Source: CAWBYL01 sp963793025 (GTDB lineage Bacteria; Actinomycetota; Acidimicrobiia; Acidimicrobiales; Acidimicrobilacustridaceae). Taken from it: a stretch of 64,000 nt of DNA. Position numbers and translations under genes: made by a program. Below the pieces are notes generated by a model, which was given only the letters and a program-made list of their open reading frames with translations, made no database searches and had not been told where the DNA came from. The stretch covers positions 1 to 64,000 of the forward strand of contig CAWBYL010000001.1 in NCBI GenBank assembly GCA_963793025.1, written 5' to 3'. Below, piece by piece: positions 1-10,309 of this stretch. The stretch's first letter is position 1. Each line of letters begins with the position of its first letter.

Positions 1-897
1 TCGGCGGGTTTCGGGAGGTATGTGCGGCAAGTTGTCGGGGCCATACGATCTCTTCCCCGCCGCCAGATGCGCTAATTCTGTTCAACGATCTGGTTACAGG
101 AGGCATCCTCCGACCCGTCTTTCTGTACCGGTGTATACCTGGATGCAGAACGACGTAACCACTGCTCATCGCTTCGCACTGCGCTACCTCCGGCGCACGG
201 ATGGCGTCCTCACCGTGAGCGGATTCATCGCTTCGCAGTTCCGAAACCGGTACAGCACACAGGTTCCGCCGGTCAGTGTGGTTCCCAACGGAGTGAACGC
301 AGACCTCTTTATTCTCCCCAGCAGCCGGGCCGAGCAAAGCGACATCATTCGTACCTGCTTTGTCGGCCGCATCGACCCCAATAAGGGCCCACTCCTCACG
401 GTTCAGGCAGTCGAACGGGCTCAACGCTCGGGAAAGCTGATCTCCATCGACGTCGCAGGACCGGTGATCGCGTGGGGTCAGGACGAGGGAACTGTTGAAG
501 CATATGTCGACGAGCTCCGCCAGGCCCTGGATCGTTGCAATGGGCAATGGATCGGTCAGATCACCCGTGACGACCTTCCCGCGGTCGATCAACGATACAA
601 TTGGCATATGTGCCATCCGTGTCTGCAGAGCCGTTCGGGCTCGTCGCCCTCGAGGCCATGGCGTCCGGTTGCGAGTCATTGCGTCGAACAGAAGGGGGAC
701 TGCCGGAGGTGTGTGGAAGCGCCGCAACGCTTATCGATCCAGAAGACCCGGAGGAGTTCGACCGGGCAATCTCGTCGCTCGTAGGCGACACCGTCTGGCT
801 TAGGCGGTCAAAGGGGATAGCGCGCGTCGCTGAGGCCCATACATGGTCGGGCCGACCCATCGACAAGCTTGTGCAGGTGGTCGACGGTGGCCGATGA
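1..897 (+). pseudogene. GT4 glycosyltransferase, 5'-partial and frameshifted
   Basis: A family-4 type glycosyltransferase that would transfer a sugar from a nucleotide-sugar donor onto a growing surface polysaccharide in the cytoplasm. The gene enters from outside the window: frame 1 gives a GFGRYVRQVV-type N-terminal motif at bases 7-40, frame 3 gives LILFNDLVTGGI near 69-110, frame 2 carries VVPNGVNADLF and FVGRIDPNKGP (bases 277-390), and frame 1 again carries EPFGLVALEAMASG (bases 631-672), the E-x7-E donor-binding signature. At least three single-base shifts are needed, each equivalent to a missing base. The conserved motifs remain recognisable in all three frames, which favours sequence errors or very recent decay. 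Donor and acceptor cannot be told. Confidence 0.75.
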
Positions 898-1230
898 GTG
901 CGTACCACCCGGTTCTTGCGCATTGGCGCTGATCGCCACCGTGATGCGGACCCAGCGCCCCTCGACCACGACGGAGCACGGCAGCACACCCTCGGCTCGC
1001 GACCGGGACTGTCCGAGCTACGGTGTCGTGGTGGGCCCGACTCCACCACGCCAAGGGCATCTACCGCGACCTCGTCTGGTGGTGGTCGCTCGAGTCTTCG
1101 GTGCTGCCTACTACGGAGGCGGTATCGTGCGCACGTGCGGCAACGACATCTGGTTCCTACGGGGACACTAAGCCGGTGATCCTGAAGATCACGCACAGCG
1201 AGCGCGCAGACGACTCGATCACACCAGCCC
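898..1230 (+). other. No intact gene; possible acyltransferase remnant
   Basis: About 350 bases between two glycosyltransferases hold no intact reading frame. In bases 1023-1165 pieces in neighbouring frames read like part of a hexapeptide-repeat acyltransferase (LESSVLPTTE, GGGIVRTCGNDIW), a family common in polysaccharide loci that acetylates sugars. The left-handed beta-helix repeats themselves cannot be followed. This is only a hint; it could equally be coding debris of another kind. Confidence 0.2.
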
Positions 1231-1251
1231 GCATTGATGCTCCGCGATGCA

Positions 1252-2286
1252 GTGAGAATCGCGATCACGAGCCTCTACCTGCCGGGTTCGAGCAAGATCG
1301 GCACCGGCTATCAGGCGCATGAATTCGCCAATCGCCTGGCGAAACGTGGCCACGAGGTCACGGTGTTCAGCCCTGACCGTCCGGGGGAGGACCCGATCTA
1401 CGCGTACAGCACGTCGATCCCGGCCCGTCCCTTCGTTCCGTCCGCTTTGCCTGGCGACTCCGTCATGTCGACTTCACGCGCTTCGATGTCCTCCACGCAC
1501 ACGGCGACGACTGCTTCCTCGGCGGTGTGGCCCGGCCTCCGACGTTCGCACCGTGCACGGATCCTGCTTCTCCGAGGCGCGACGGGTCGGTGGAGCAAAG
1601 AGAAGCTTCGAATGAGCCTCCTCGGTGTGGGCGAGGTGGTGTCGACCACCGTCGTCGCGGACCGCTCCTACGGAGTGTCGGCCGCAACGAAGCGCACGTA
1701 CCCGTGGCTCCACGGGGTCGTCCCGAACGGCGTCGAGACTGGGGACCCGCCGGTCGAGCGGGCGAGAGCTCGGACCCGACGGTCCTGTTCGTCGGGACCT
1801 ACCTCAACCGCAAGCGGGGCAAGCTGCTCGCGGAACAGTTCCAGGCGGTCGTGCGCCCGGCCCTTCCTGTCGCCCGTCTCCAGATGGTGTGCTCCGATGC
1901 TCCGACCCAGCCGGGGATCGAGGTTCTCGGCCGCGTGTCCGACTCCGAGCTCGCTCGGCTCTACCGGAGCGCATGGGTATTCTGCCTCCCGAGCGCCTAT
2001 GAGGGGTTCGGGTGCCGTACATCGAGGCGCTGGCGGCCGGCTGCCCGTCGTCGCGCCCGAACCCCGGCGCCCAAGAGGTCCTGAGCGATGGAGAGTATGG
2101 AGCGATCGTCAAACCCTCGCAGCTTGGCATTGCGTTGCTCGACCTTCTGCGAGACGAGGATCGCCGACGCTCCATGAGCCAGGCCGGCCTCGGTCGGGCT
2201 GCCGCCTTCTCGTGGATCGAGTCCTGGAGCGCTACGAGACGATCTACGAAGAGGTCCTCCGTGCACACGGTCGACGCCGCCTCTGA
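1252..2286 (+). pseudogene. GT4 glycosyltransferase, multiply frameshifted
   Basis: Second + strand glycosyltransferase of the GT4 type. The chosen GTG start gives an N-terminus beginning RIAITSLYLPGSSKIGTGYQ, whose G-x-G-x-Q pattern is usual at the acceptor-side start of these enzymes; an ATG at 1240 is in frame upstream. Reading continues through successive frames: HAHGDDCFLGG (near 1496-1528), WLHGVVPNGVETG (near 1708-1746), VLFVGTYLNRKRGK (near 1782-1823), VFCLPSAYEGFG (near 1977-2012), YIEALAAGCP (near 2015-2044) and a last LERYETIYEEVLRAHGR. Five to six shifts are required, all in the missing-base direction. It lies 350 bases after the previous GT and converges on the minus-strand GT run. 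Confidence 0.7.
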
Positions 2287-2350
2287 CCCTTCTCTCCGTG
2301 GCGGAGACGCACGGTCGACCGATCCCCACAGGCGGGGGCCGCCGACCGCG

Positions 2351-3567
2351 TCATCGACTCCCGCCCTTGGCGGCCAGGAGCGCCTCGCCGTAGGAGACCA
2401 AGTAGCGCCGTTCGATGTCGGCCCAGTCGTAGCGCTTGGCGGTTCGTTGTCCCGCTTCGCTCAGTCGATCACGAGCCTCCTGATCGCTGGCCAGACGAGA
2501 GATGGCTTCCGACAGCGCCAGAGGATCATCCGGCGGGACCAACTCACCGTTCACTCCGGATTCGACGAACTCACTCACGCCGCCCACGTCCGATGCAATA
2601 AGGGCGCGCCTGCCGCCATGGCCTCGAGGTTCACGATGCCGAAGGGCTCGTGACGTGAAGGGAGGACGAACAGGGCAGCACCGGCGAGAAGCTGAATGAC
2701 AGCGCCTCGGCCGAGGCGACCTGGGAACGAGAGCACGCTCGGCGACCCCTAGGTCACGAGCGCTGTTCAAGGAGGCTTCGATTTGGTCCATCACCGCCGA
2801 TGACGAGCCGCCAGGACGCTGGAATCCGTCGCTCGTCACACCTCGTCGATGCTGTTGCGAACGCCTCCAGCAACACGTCAAAGCCCTTTGCTCAACGTGG
2901 CGACCGAGAGCAGCGATGTACGGCTGAGTGGCCGACGTCGAGCGGGCAGGAAGACCGTGGAAGTCCTCGAGCCTGACCCCATTTGGAATCACCTCTGCCC
3001 GCCGCCCCAGGCTGGGCCGGCCCGCTCCTCGGCTTCCGCAAGCGTCGCCGAGAGCACGCGGCACGCGGTCAGCCTGCGCCAGGAGCATCCGGAGGGTATG
3101 TCGCATCGGGGCGGAGCGCTCGAAAACACGACTCGCGTCCATCGACAGCTCACCCTGGAGGGTCACGACACAGGGCAGACGTAGTGCTCGTGCTGCCCGG
3201 TAGGCGAACCAGCCGGCAAGGCTCCGCATGGACGTGACCAGGTCTGCGCCATCCGCTCGGAGCTGCCGCATGACTGCGGCCAGTACAACGGGGTTCCCGA
3301 GACCGGCCGACGACATTCTCGCGACTCCTCCTTCGGGCGAACGAAACGCATGTCGCCGAACATCGATGTCCTCATGAAACTCCCGTGCCGGCAGCGACCG
3401 CGGCCAACGAATCTATGCACCACCGGCGACTTGCCCACGGCCATCTGGGCATGGGCGAGCTGTCGCACGAGCTCCTCCACGCCACCGAGATCCGGATGTA
3501 ACGACTCCGCGAATATCGCGGGCTGCGAGGGTGATGCTCGCTCGGCCGAACGACGAAACCTCGTCAC
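2351..3567 (-). pseudogene. GT4 glycosyltransferase, frameshifted
   Basis: Last member of the minus-strand glycosyltransferase run. The N-terminus (HPDLGGVEELVRQLAHAQM, from bases about 3500-3440) has the GG-x-E pattern of GT4 acceptor domains. After a shift near 3310 the other frame carries LRLPCVVTLQGEL, VIPNGVRLEDFHG and, at the C-terminus, IASDVGGVSEFVESGVNGELVP, typical of the donor domain and its loop after E-x7-E. The middle (about 2640-2900) is scrambled between frames, so the E-x7-E itself is split. A cytoplasmic sugar transferase for surface polysaccharide is the likely original role; the substrate is unknown. Confidence 0.7.
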
Positions 3568-3629
3568 AATGCAGGCTTACTCTAACCGCTCCCGTGTGCC
3601 GAGCGCAGGGAATCGCCGCCATGGCGCCG

Positions 3630-4045
3630 GAGGTTAGTGCGGCCTCGCCTCTCTCGGCAGCGCGAGGGGCCTACACAAGGCCGTCGGGTACGGTCACCAC
3701 CGCACACCCTGAGGCCAAGGCCTCCGCGACGAGAGCGGCGCGAACGGCTCGTCCCAGTGCACCGGGGCCACGAGGATGTCGGCCCACTGGGTACAGGCGT
3801 GAGATTTCATTTCGTGTGACGAACGAAGAAATCGAGGCGATCGCCGAGCGGGATCACAGGCTCCGAGCCCCATCTCGTACTACGTCAAGTCCGATGTCGG
3901 CGAGAGAACCGAGCTCCTAACCACGTGGGTTTCGAGGTCGATGCCATTGCCTTGCAAGAGGAGTGCGGCCTGAACCAGCAGGTCAGGGCCCTTCTCCTGG
4001 ACGAGCGACCACTCCCTCCTGACTGCCGCCGTTGGCGTCCCCGCG
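3630..4045 (-). pseudogene. GT4 glycosyltransferase C-terminal fragment
   Basis: Only the donor-binding half of a GT4 enzyme is left. Reading the minus strand downwards gives KGPDLLVQAALLLQGNGI (about 4000-3947), then PLGDRLDFFVRHTK (about 3850-3810), then ADILVAPVHWDEPF (about 3785-3745) and, after one shift, LVAEALASGCAVVTVPDG (about 3735-3680). The piece abuts the transposase remnant on its upstream side, and the N-terminal half of the enzyme is nowhere nearby. Insertion plus deletion by the element is the simplest explanation. Not expected to be functional. Confidence 0.6.
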
Positions 4046-4676
4046 AGGTGGTGTAGTTCGGCGTCGGTGATGTCTCGACGTCGTGGTCAGTTTGGCTCAG
4101 GCGGTGATGGCCAGGGGCGGCTCCTGCTCGTCGGGGTCGGGGTCGGTGGTGGCGTAGAGCTTGGCCATGGATTCTTCGGAGAGGTAGCGGCGTTCGGCGA
4201 CGGCCCATTCGTCGTGGGTCTCGACGACCACCGCGGTGACGAGGCGGGCGACGGAGGCGTCGTTGGGGAAGATCCCGACGACGTTCGTGCGGCGCTTGAT
4301 CTCGCCGTTGAGCCGCTCGAGCGGGTTCGTCGACCAGATCTTGCGCCAGTGCGCCTGGGGGAACGCGCTGAACGCGAGGAGGTCCTCGGCGGCGTCGCCG
4401 AGCATGGCAGCGACGTCGGCGAACTTGGGGGCCAGCATCGAGGTCACTTCGTCGAGCTGGGAGCGGACGTGGTCGGCGTCGGGTTGAGCGAAGATCGTGC
4501 GGATCGCGGCGGCGACCATCTCGACCGACGCTTTCGGGACCCGGGCGAGCACGTTGCATGAAGTGCACGCGGCAGCGTTGCCAGCTGGCCCCGACGAACA
4601 CCGCAGCGATCGCTGCATTCAACCCGAGGTGATGATCAGAGATCACCAGCTGCAACCCGCCCAGACCCGTGCACTA
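4035..4676 (-). mobile_element. IS256-type element remnant
   Basis: Fragment of an insertion sequence identified by its transposase. The outer edge on the low-coordinate side is placed near 4035-4045, where the neighbouring glycosyltransferase reading frame resumes; on the other side the transposase frame stops abruptly at a TAG at 4674-4676. I could not pair terminal inverted repeats because one end is missing. The remnant sits inside a run of polysaccharide genes, a common place for insertion and rearrangement. Confidence 0.6.
4097..4673 (-). pseudogene. IS256 (Mutator) family transposase, truncated
   Basis: DDE transposase of the IS256/Mutator family, lacking roughly the first half. Visible are LQLVISDHHLGLNAAI (the region of the second catalytic Asp), then, after a one-base shift near 4560, NVLARVPKASVEMVAAAIR, and the family's very characteristic C-terminal block KIWSTNPLERLNGEIKRRTN with the last catalytic Glu in the NGEIKRR stretch, followed by VVGIFPNDASVARLVTAV. 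Family members are about 400 residues; about 190 remain. Loss of the N-terminal DNA-binding region and first catalytic Asp, plus the shift, make it inactive. Confidence 0.85.
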
Positions 4677-4746
4677 GTCCTTGGAAGAGCCTGGCGGCAA
4701 CGAGTGGCTCTGGATGCCTTGCGCACCGGAGGCCACGTCGGACGGG

Positions 4747-5855
4747 TCACATCTTCACTAGACGGTGGAAAACTCCGGTAGAGGGCCAGAAGACGGGCCG
4801 CCAGAGCCGACTCACTCGTGCTCGCAGCCAGTCGCCACGCAGCCTCGCCAGAGCGGGGCGTACGACGAGACCAACGAGCCAAGGCGTCCGCGAGGTGTCC
4901 AGTGGTGTCCGCGACCTCGCCCGCGCCGAACTCCTCGACGAGACGGGATGCACCCACGGCTGAGCTGGCGACGACCGGCACGCCAAATGCCGCCGCCTCG
5001 CCCACGACGAGGCCATACGGCTCGAACCGGCTGGGGACGGCCAGCACGTCGATGGCGGAGAAGAACGGCCGGAGTCCTCGAGGCGACCGAGATCGGTCAC
5101 CCGACCAACGATGTCCGGCGGGACTCACCCGACCCCCCTCGGGCCGGCGAACAGGAGGTGCGCGTCTGGCGCCTGCCGCACGCCTCGAACAGGTCACGGA
5201 AGCCCTTGCGCTCATCCCAGCCACCCGAGGTACCCCCACACCGGTCCGGTCGCCGTCGGGGCCAGGTCGCCGGGCGTCGGCCCGCTCGCGTCGTCGTCGA
5301 TGACGACGGGCTCGGGGTTCGGGTTCGGCAAGGATCCACGTGACCGCGTGGGGCCGGGTACCGGTCGAGGAACTCCTGCTCGAGCAGGTCGCTGCAGAAG
5401 AGCAGGCCCGGGCGCGAGCCCAGGCGCCGGCAGATGCGCATCCTCCAAGGCGCCCACGAGCTCGGGCCTGCGCGCCGCGACCGCTGCCCGCAGCCCGGGA
5501 CCGAGGGGAAAGCTGCCGGCCGCTCTGCGCCGGCTTCGAGAGGTACTGCACGTGGTAGATGTCGGCCAGCGCTGCGACCTGCGCCTGGAAGACGTGGACG
5601 ACGTCGAAGCTGTCGCGCCCCATGGCCCGGCGGATCGTCGGGCGCGCGGCTGCCCATTGAACTGCGTGCACCCGTCGGCGGTACGTAGAGACGCCGCCAG
5701 TCGACGTGCTGCTGCAGGTCGGGATCGAGATCTCGGGCAACGACGGTGACCCGCCAGCCATCAGCCAAAGCGGTGCGGACCGCCCACCGAGCGATCTTCC
5801 CGATGCTGGACGCACCGTCCACGTTGTTGTGAACGACGCAGAGCGTGCGACTCAT
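4747..5855 (-). pseudogene. GT4 glycosyltransferase, frameshifted
   Basis: GT4 enzyme starting at an ATG whose AUGA overlaps the stop of the upstream GT gene, so the two are translationally coupled. The N-terminus runs MSRTLCVVHNNVDGASSIGK and VTVVARDLDPDL; a middle frame has FDVVHVFQAQVAALADIYHVQYL; the donor domain has FSAIDVLAVPSRFEPYGLVVG followed by EAAAFGVPVVASSAVGASRL, containing E-x7-E. The gene ends ALYRGVFHRLVKM across a final shift. At least four shifts lie between. The asparagine/aspartate-rich N-terminal loop and the overall form match cytoplasmic sugar transferases of polysaccharide loci; donor unknown. Confidence 0.75.
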
Positions 5856-7114
5856 CGGTCTGGCCGGCTCGCTGCCGGGTGACGACGCTTCGTCGCCGTC
5901 CGCGCCCCCGAAGTCCAATCGCCCGCCAAGGCAGAAGTCCCACGTAGACGTCGGCAACGCTTGCGCCGCCACCGCATCAGGGGCGAAGACCAAGGCTCGA
6001 CGTCGGCCCGCTCGCCCAAGCCGCTCCCGCAGAGCTGGGTCCCCCGCCAGGCCACGCCAGCCGGGTTGCCAGGGCTTCGGGATCCCCGGGCGGGCAGAGC
6101 AGGCCGTCGACCCCGTCAGTGATGATCTCGGCCGGCCCACCCTGGCTTCGATGCGATCACGGGCATCCCGGCTGCCATTCCCTCCACGACGACCTGCCCG
6201 AACGGTTCGGGGATCACCGATGCATGGACGAGGCAGTCGGAGCCCAGCAGCACCTCCTCAACGTCGTCCACGAAGCCCGTGAACTGGACCTGGTCGCGAG
6301 ATGCCGAGGCGTCTCAGCCAAGCTCCAGGAGCTCGACTGGCGTAGTCCTCCTCGCCGAACATCGCGCTTCCCACCACAACCGCGCTCTGCTCTCCGCCGC
6401 CGAACGCACTGGCGAAGGCCTCGCAGGAAGATGTCCTGGCCCTTCCACGGCGCCAGCCGGCCCGACGAGCGCGACCCGAAAAGGTTCTGGTTCGAGCCGG
6501 CCACGCGCGGACGCGGCCCGCGGCGTGGGCGTCGTAGACCACCGGGCTGGGCACCACCTCCGCCGCAGCCAGCCGTCCGAGTGTCGATCGCGTCTCGTCG
6601 GAGTTGGCGATGATCGCACCTGCGGCAGGACGCACGGCCAGCACCCGGACCGCCCGCACCACCGGCTCGGGCAGGTAGTCGTCGGCGATCCGATCCCGGA
6701 TGTGCCAGACGACCGGCACACGGGCCAGGCGGGCGGCCACGCCCGCCGTAGAGGGCGGCCTTGAGCGAGTTGGTGTGCACGAGATCGGGTCTCAGCTGCC
6801 GGAGGCGCCGAGCCAGGGCGTAGGTGTCTCGCACGGCGGCCAGCAGCCGCGGCCGACACCGATGCTCGCTGACACCGACCTCGTCGCGGTGCGTCGCGCC
6901 CACCCGGACATCGAGAGGGAGGACCTCCACCGTCGCCCCGGTGTCGCGGAGCCGGCTCCTCGAGCGGGCCGTGCTCGCCGAGGATCACATGCGCTTCGAC
7001 GCCTCGTGCCTGCAGCGCCGGGAGCAGCCGGGCCAGGGCCAGCTCGCCGCCCGACAGCTTGGCGCAGTGGTCGACGAAGACGACGCGGACCGGTCGTCGG
7101 TCCTCGGCGACCAC
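5852..7114 (-). pseudogene. GT4 glycosyltransferase, frameshifted
   Basis: GT4 type enzyme. The N-terminal VVFVDHCAKLSGGELALARL has the SGGE acceptor-domain loop; later frames give RIADDYLPEPVVRAVRVLAV, IANSDETRSTLGRL and, near the C-terminus, a GDPALRERLGRAGRRRALVF helix pair usual for GT4 ends. It starts at a GTG at 7112-7114 (no better candidate in frame) and its TGA at 5852-5854 overlaps the ATG of the next GT. Multiple shifts occur between 6200 and 7000. It belongs to the same coupled minus-strand operon as its neighbours. Confidence 0.7.
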
Positions 7115-8207
7115 GCCGAGAACCTCGATCGAAGGCCGCTGCACGTTCCGCCCACGACGGCACCCGTGCCGGCACGTCCCCGACGGGACCGCTGCCCACC
7201 ACGCTCGAGCACAGCCTCGACGAAGGCGGGCCCGTCGGCGCACTGCACCGGCGGACCGAGGTCCCGAAAGCCGGCCACCGGCGTGGCCACCGTCGGGCGG
7301 CCCACCGCCAGGCACTCGTAGGCCTTGATCGGGTCGAGGCTCTCGGTGAACGGCGAGACGACGTGCGGCACGATCACCACGTCGGCGTGCTGCAGGTAGC
7401 CCGGGTACCTCGGCGTAGGGACGACGCCGAGCAGGTGCACGTTGTCGAAGCTCGTCGAGCCGCGCCACCGAGTCGAGCGCCAAGGGCTATCGGACCGACC
7501 AGCACGACCGGCGACCCCAGGGGCTCCGGCGGCGAGTTGCTCGACGCAGGGCGACGTCGAGGCGGTCCTCGTGCAGCGTGCCCGACGTAGACCGCCACCG
7601 GGCCGTCGGGCAGGTCGGCCGGGCGCGGCCGAGGACGAGTGAGGTGATCGACGTCGACCGCGTTGGGGATCACGACGAGATCCGGGTCGGGCCGACGCGC
7701 CGTGACTCGGCGAGCGCCGTCCGAGCACACCACCACCGAGCGGCATTCCTCGAACAAGCGTGGCTTCGTCCGCACGAACGCGGGCCGTGGCGCGGTCGCC
7801 GTCGCCGGCCTGGGTCCAGTCGTCGGTGATGTCGTACAGCGCCGGCCAGCCGGCCTCGGTGGCGAGGCCGGCGTAGTGGGGGTCGTTGACCCAGAGGCGT
7901 CGGCTCCGACGAACCCGAGCTCGCGAGCGGCACGACGCACCTGGCGGCGCAGCGACCGATCGGCGCACGCGCCCGAGCACCCGGGGCCAGACCTTGGCCG
8001 GCTCGAAGCGGACGATGCGGCCGTCGGTCTCGAGCGGGCCCAGCCCGCGCTGGCGCTTGCGTCCGGAGCGACGACGAGCCTCGTGGACCCAGTCGAACGG
8101 AGGCTCCACGAAGAGCACCCGCCGGTTCGGCTCTCGTCCAGGAGCTCGCGCACGAGGAACTGGTTTCGCCGCCAGACGTCGTCCCACGGCTCGAGCGAGC
8201 ACACCAC
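7112..8207 (-). pseudogene. GT4 glycosyltransferase (TuaH-like), frameshifted
   Basis: Glycosyltransferase resembling the teichuronic-acid TuaH type. The GTG at 8205-8207 begins VVCSLEPWDDVWRRNQFLV, followed in another frame by NRRVLFVEPPFDWVHEARRR, WVNDPHYAGLATEAGWPALY and DITDDWTQAGDGDR; the donor domain shows VHLLGVVPTPRYPGYLQHAD and SLDPIKAYECLAVGRPTVAT, where KAYECLAVG replaces the usual E-x7-E helix, as in TuaH-like proteins. The 3' end runs into the start of the next GT and could not be fixed precisely. Four or more shifts are present. Confidence 0.7.
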
Positions 8208-8210
8208 CAG

Positions 8211-9090
8211 TCCGGTCCCCGACGCCCGCCGTCGCCGGGCTCTCGTTCGGAGCGCGGGACGGCGAACGCACGAGGAGCAGCGCCTGACGGCGGGCGCCGA
8301 GCACGGTGCAGGGTTCGACGCTCCGCTGCTCGGATGGGCGAGCGAGCGGATCGCGGCGCCGACGAGGTTGGCCAACCGATAGGAGACGAGGGCAGCGGGC
8401 CCCTCGTGCTTGCCGACGAAGTGCCGCCGCCGCGCTCGAAGTGCTCGAACACCAGCGGCTCGAGGCCGACTGAGCTGGCGCCGCCGACGTGACGGGCCGT
8501 CGAGCTCACCGGCCAGCTCGACCCGCCACCCCGCTCGCCGGGCCCGGAAGCACAGGTCGGCTTCCTCGCTGTAGAGCCAGAACCGTGTGTCGAACCCGCC
8601 GAGCTCCTCGAACATCGATCGACGCACGAGGAAGCAGGCCCCGATCACGAAGCCGGCGGCCTCCCGACGGAGCCGGTGCAGCCCGACGGCCTCACGCCAG
8701 GAGCCGGCGGCCGAGGGGAAGGGCCACACTGCCCGTTGCTCCGAGCCGTCGGGCCGTATCAGTCGGGGCGAGAGCACACCGAGGTCGGGCTCGGTCTCGA
8801 ACCGGGAACACATGGCTTCCAACGTGGCCGACGTCGATCCGAGCGTCCGGGTTCAGGAACAGAACGAGGTCAGCCGCGCCGAGTCGCGACCCACGGTTGG
8901 CACCGGCGGCGAAGCCGGAGTTGATCGGGCTCTCCACCACCTCGACCCCGAGCGACCGGGCAACCTCAACCGACTCGTCGGCGGAGGCGTTGTCGACGAC
9001 GATCACCCGGGCGTCACCGGGCAGCGACCCGAGAGCGGCAGGCAGGAGCTCGGCCGAGTTGAACGTGACGACCACGACGTCGAGGTTCAC
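8211..9090 (-). pseudogene. GT2 glycosyltransferase, frameshifted
   Basis: Inverting family-2 glycosyltransferase of the rhamnosyltransferase kind. The N-terminal domain reads LDVVVVTFNSAELLPAALGS, then VIVVDNASADESVEVARSLG and ADLVLFLNPDARID, i.e. the nucleotide-binding VDNASxD and a NPD form of the metal-binding DxD. After a shift near 8815 come GVLSPRLIRPDGSEQRAVW, GACFLVRRSMFEELGGFDTR and FWLYSEEADLCFRARRAGW, the conserved catalytic ED region. The start GTG (9088-9090) overlaps the TGA of the upstream GT (GTGA). Further shifts lie near 8500 and 8420; the 3' end is approximate. Confidence 0.75.
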
Positions 9091-10188
9091 CCGACCATCT
9101 CCTCGTAGAGGTCATGCTGGCGCCCGGCGACGGCCGACCAGGAGTACGTGGCCGCCCGGCGGTGTGACGCGCCGGCCAGACGGGTCCGCAGGGCGCGATC
9201 GTCCCGGAGCCGTCCGAGCGCTTCCGCCAAGGCGGCGACGTTCCCGGGGGGGACCAGAAGACCAGCACCGCCGAGAACCTCCGGCAGCGATCCGCTGTCG
9301 GAGGCCACCACCGGGACGGCTGCCGCCATCGCCTCGACGGCCACCCGACCGAACTGCTCGATCCAGGACGCCGTCTCCAATGACGGCACCACCACCACGT
9401 CGAACGACCGGTAGAGCTCGGGGAGAGCCGACTGGGAGGCGTACCCACGAACCGAGACCCGGTCGGCGATGGCCAGGTCGCGAATCGTCGACACGATCGA
9501 TTCGCGTTCAGGTCCGTCGCCGACGATCTCCAACTCGACGTCCGGGAGCTCGGCCACCGCCTCGAGGAGAACCGTCACGCCTTTGTGGGACTCCAGCCGA
9601 CCGACGTACCCCACGCGAAGGGGACCCCGATCGCGCTGATGGCACCTGATCGGGGCGAGCGAATCGCTCCACGTCCACGCCGAGGCCGAGGTTGCGGACG
9701 ATGCCGCTGAAGCCCTTCCGACGCAGGATGCGACCAGCGGCGTCGTTGCAGGTGTGGGCGGCGTCGGCCCGACGAAGCACCCGGCGCTCGATCCACCGGA
9801 AGGGCGGCGGGTATCGCTTCTCGATGTTCTGAGCGCAGTAGATGCAGACCTTGGTGTCGCCCCGCCGGGCGAGCCAGGCGAGCAGGAGCACTTCGGCGGC
9901 CGCGAAGCTGGCCGCTTCCTCGTGGATGTCGAGGACGTCGATCGGTCGCGAGCGCAGGGCCTTCCAGATCGGTCGAGGGTCGTAGACGAACAGGTACGGG
10001 TGATGGCCCCACGTTCGAGCTTGGACGACCCAGGGCTGATCGGGCGCTTCCAGGTCCACGACCTGGCCGCCTTCGTTCCACGCCACCGCCGTCACCAGGT
10101 CGACATCGACTCCCCGCCGGCGCAGCTCGACGTCACGTCCTCGCCACTCCGACACCACGCCCGAGTGGTAGATGCGAGTTGCCTTCAC
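9087..10188 (-). CDS. GT4 glycosyltransferase, one frameshift
   Basis: First gene of the minus-strand GT run and the least damaged. The GTG at 10186-10188 begins KATRIYHSGVVSEWRGRDVE. The first half has CIYCAQNIEKRYPPPFRWIE and NLGLGVDVERFA; after one shift near 9620 (length needs one base removed) the donor domain reads YVGRLESHKGVTVLLEAVAE, VRGYASQSALPELYRSFDVV and EQFGRVAVEAMAAAVPVVAS, a complete E-x7-E. Without the shift it would be about 366 residues, normal for GT4. It is divergent from the + strand polysaccharide block; about 120 bases separate the two starts. Confidence 0.8.
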
Positions 10189-10295
10189 TCAGCGGCCGCC
10201 TCGGGGTTCGGGGGAAGCGAGGTCTCGCCGCGACGACGTCTCCGTCGGCGGGTCCTCACGGCCGGATCATACAAGTCGCTCTGCGGCCCCACTGC

Positions 10296-10301
10296 TACCT
10301 T
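10296..10301 (+). promoter_or_regulatory. -10 element (TACCTT), leaderless-type
   Basis: TACCTT lies 8 bases before the ATG of the following GT4 gene, and no Shine-Dalgarno sequence is present. The spacing puts the predicted transcription start at or next to the start codon. Confidence 0.45.
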
Positions 10302-10309
10302 CCCGGCGG

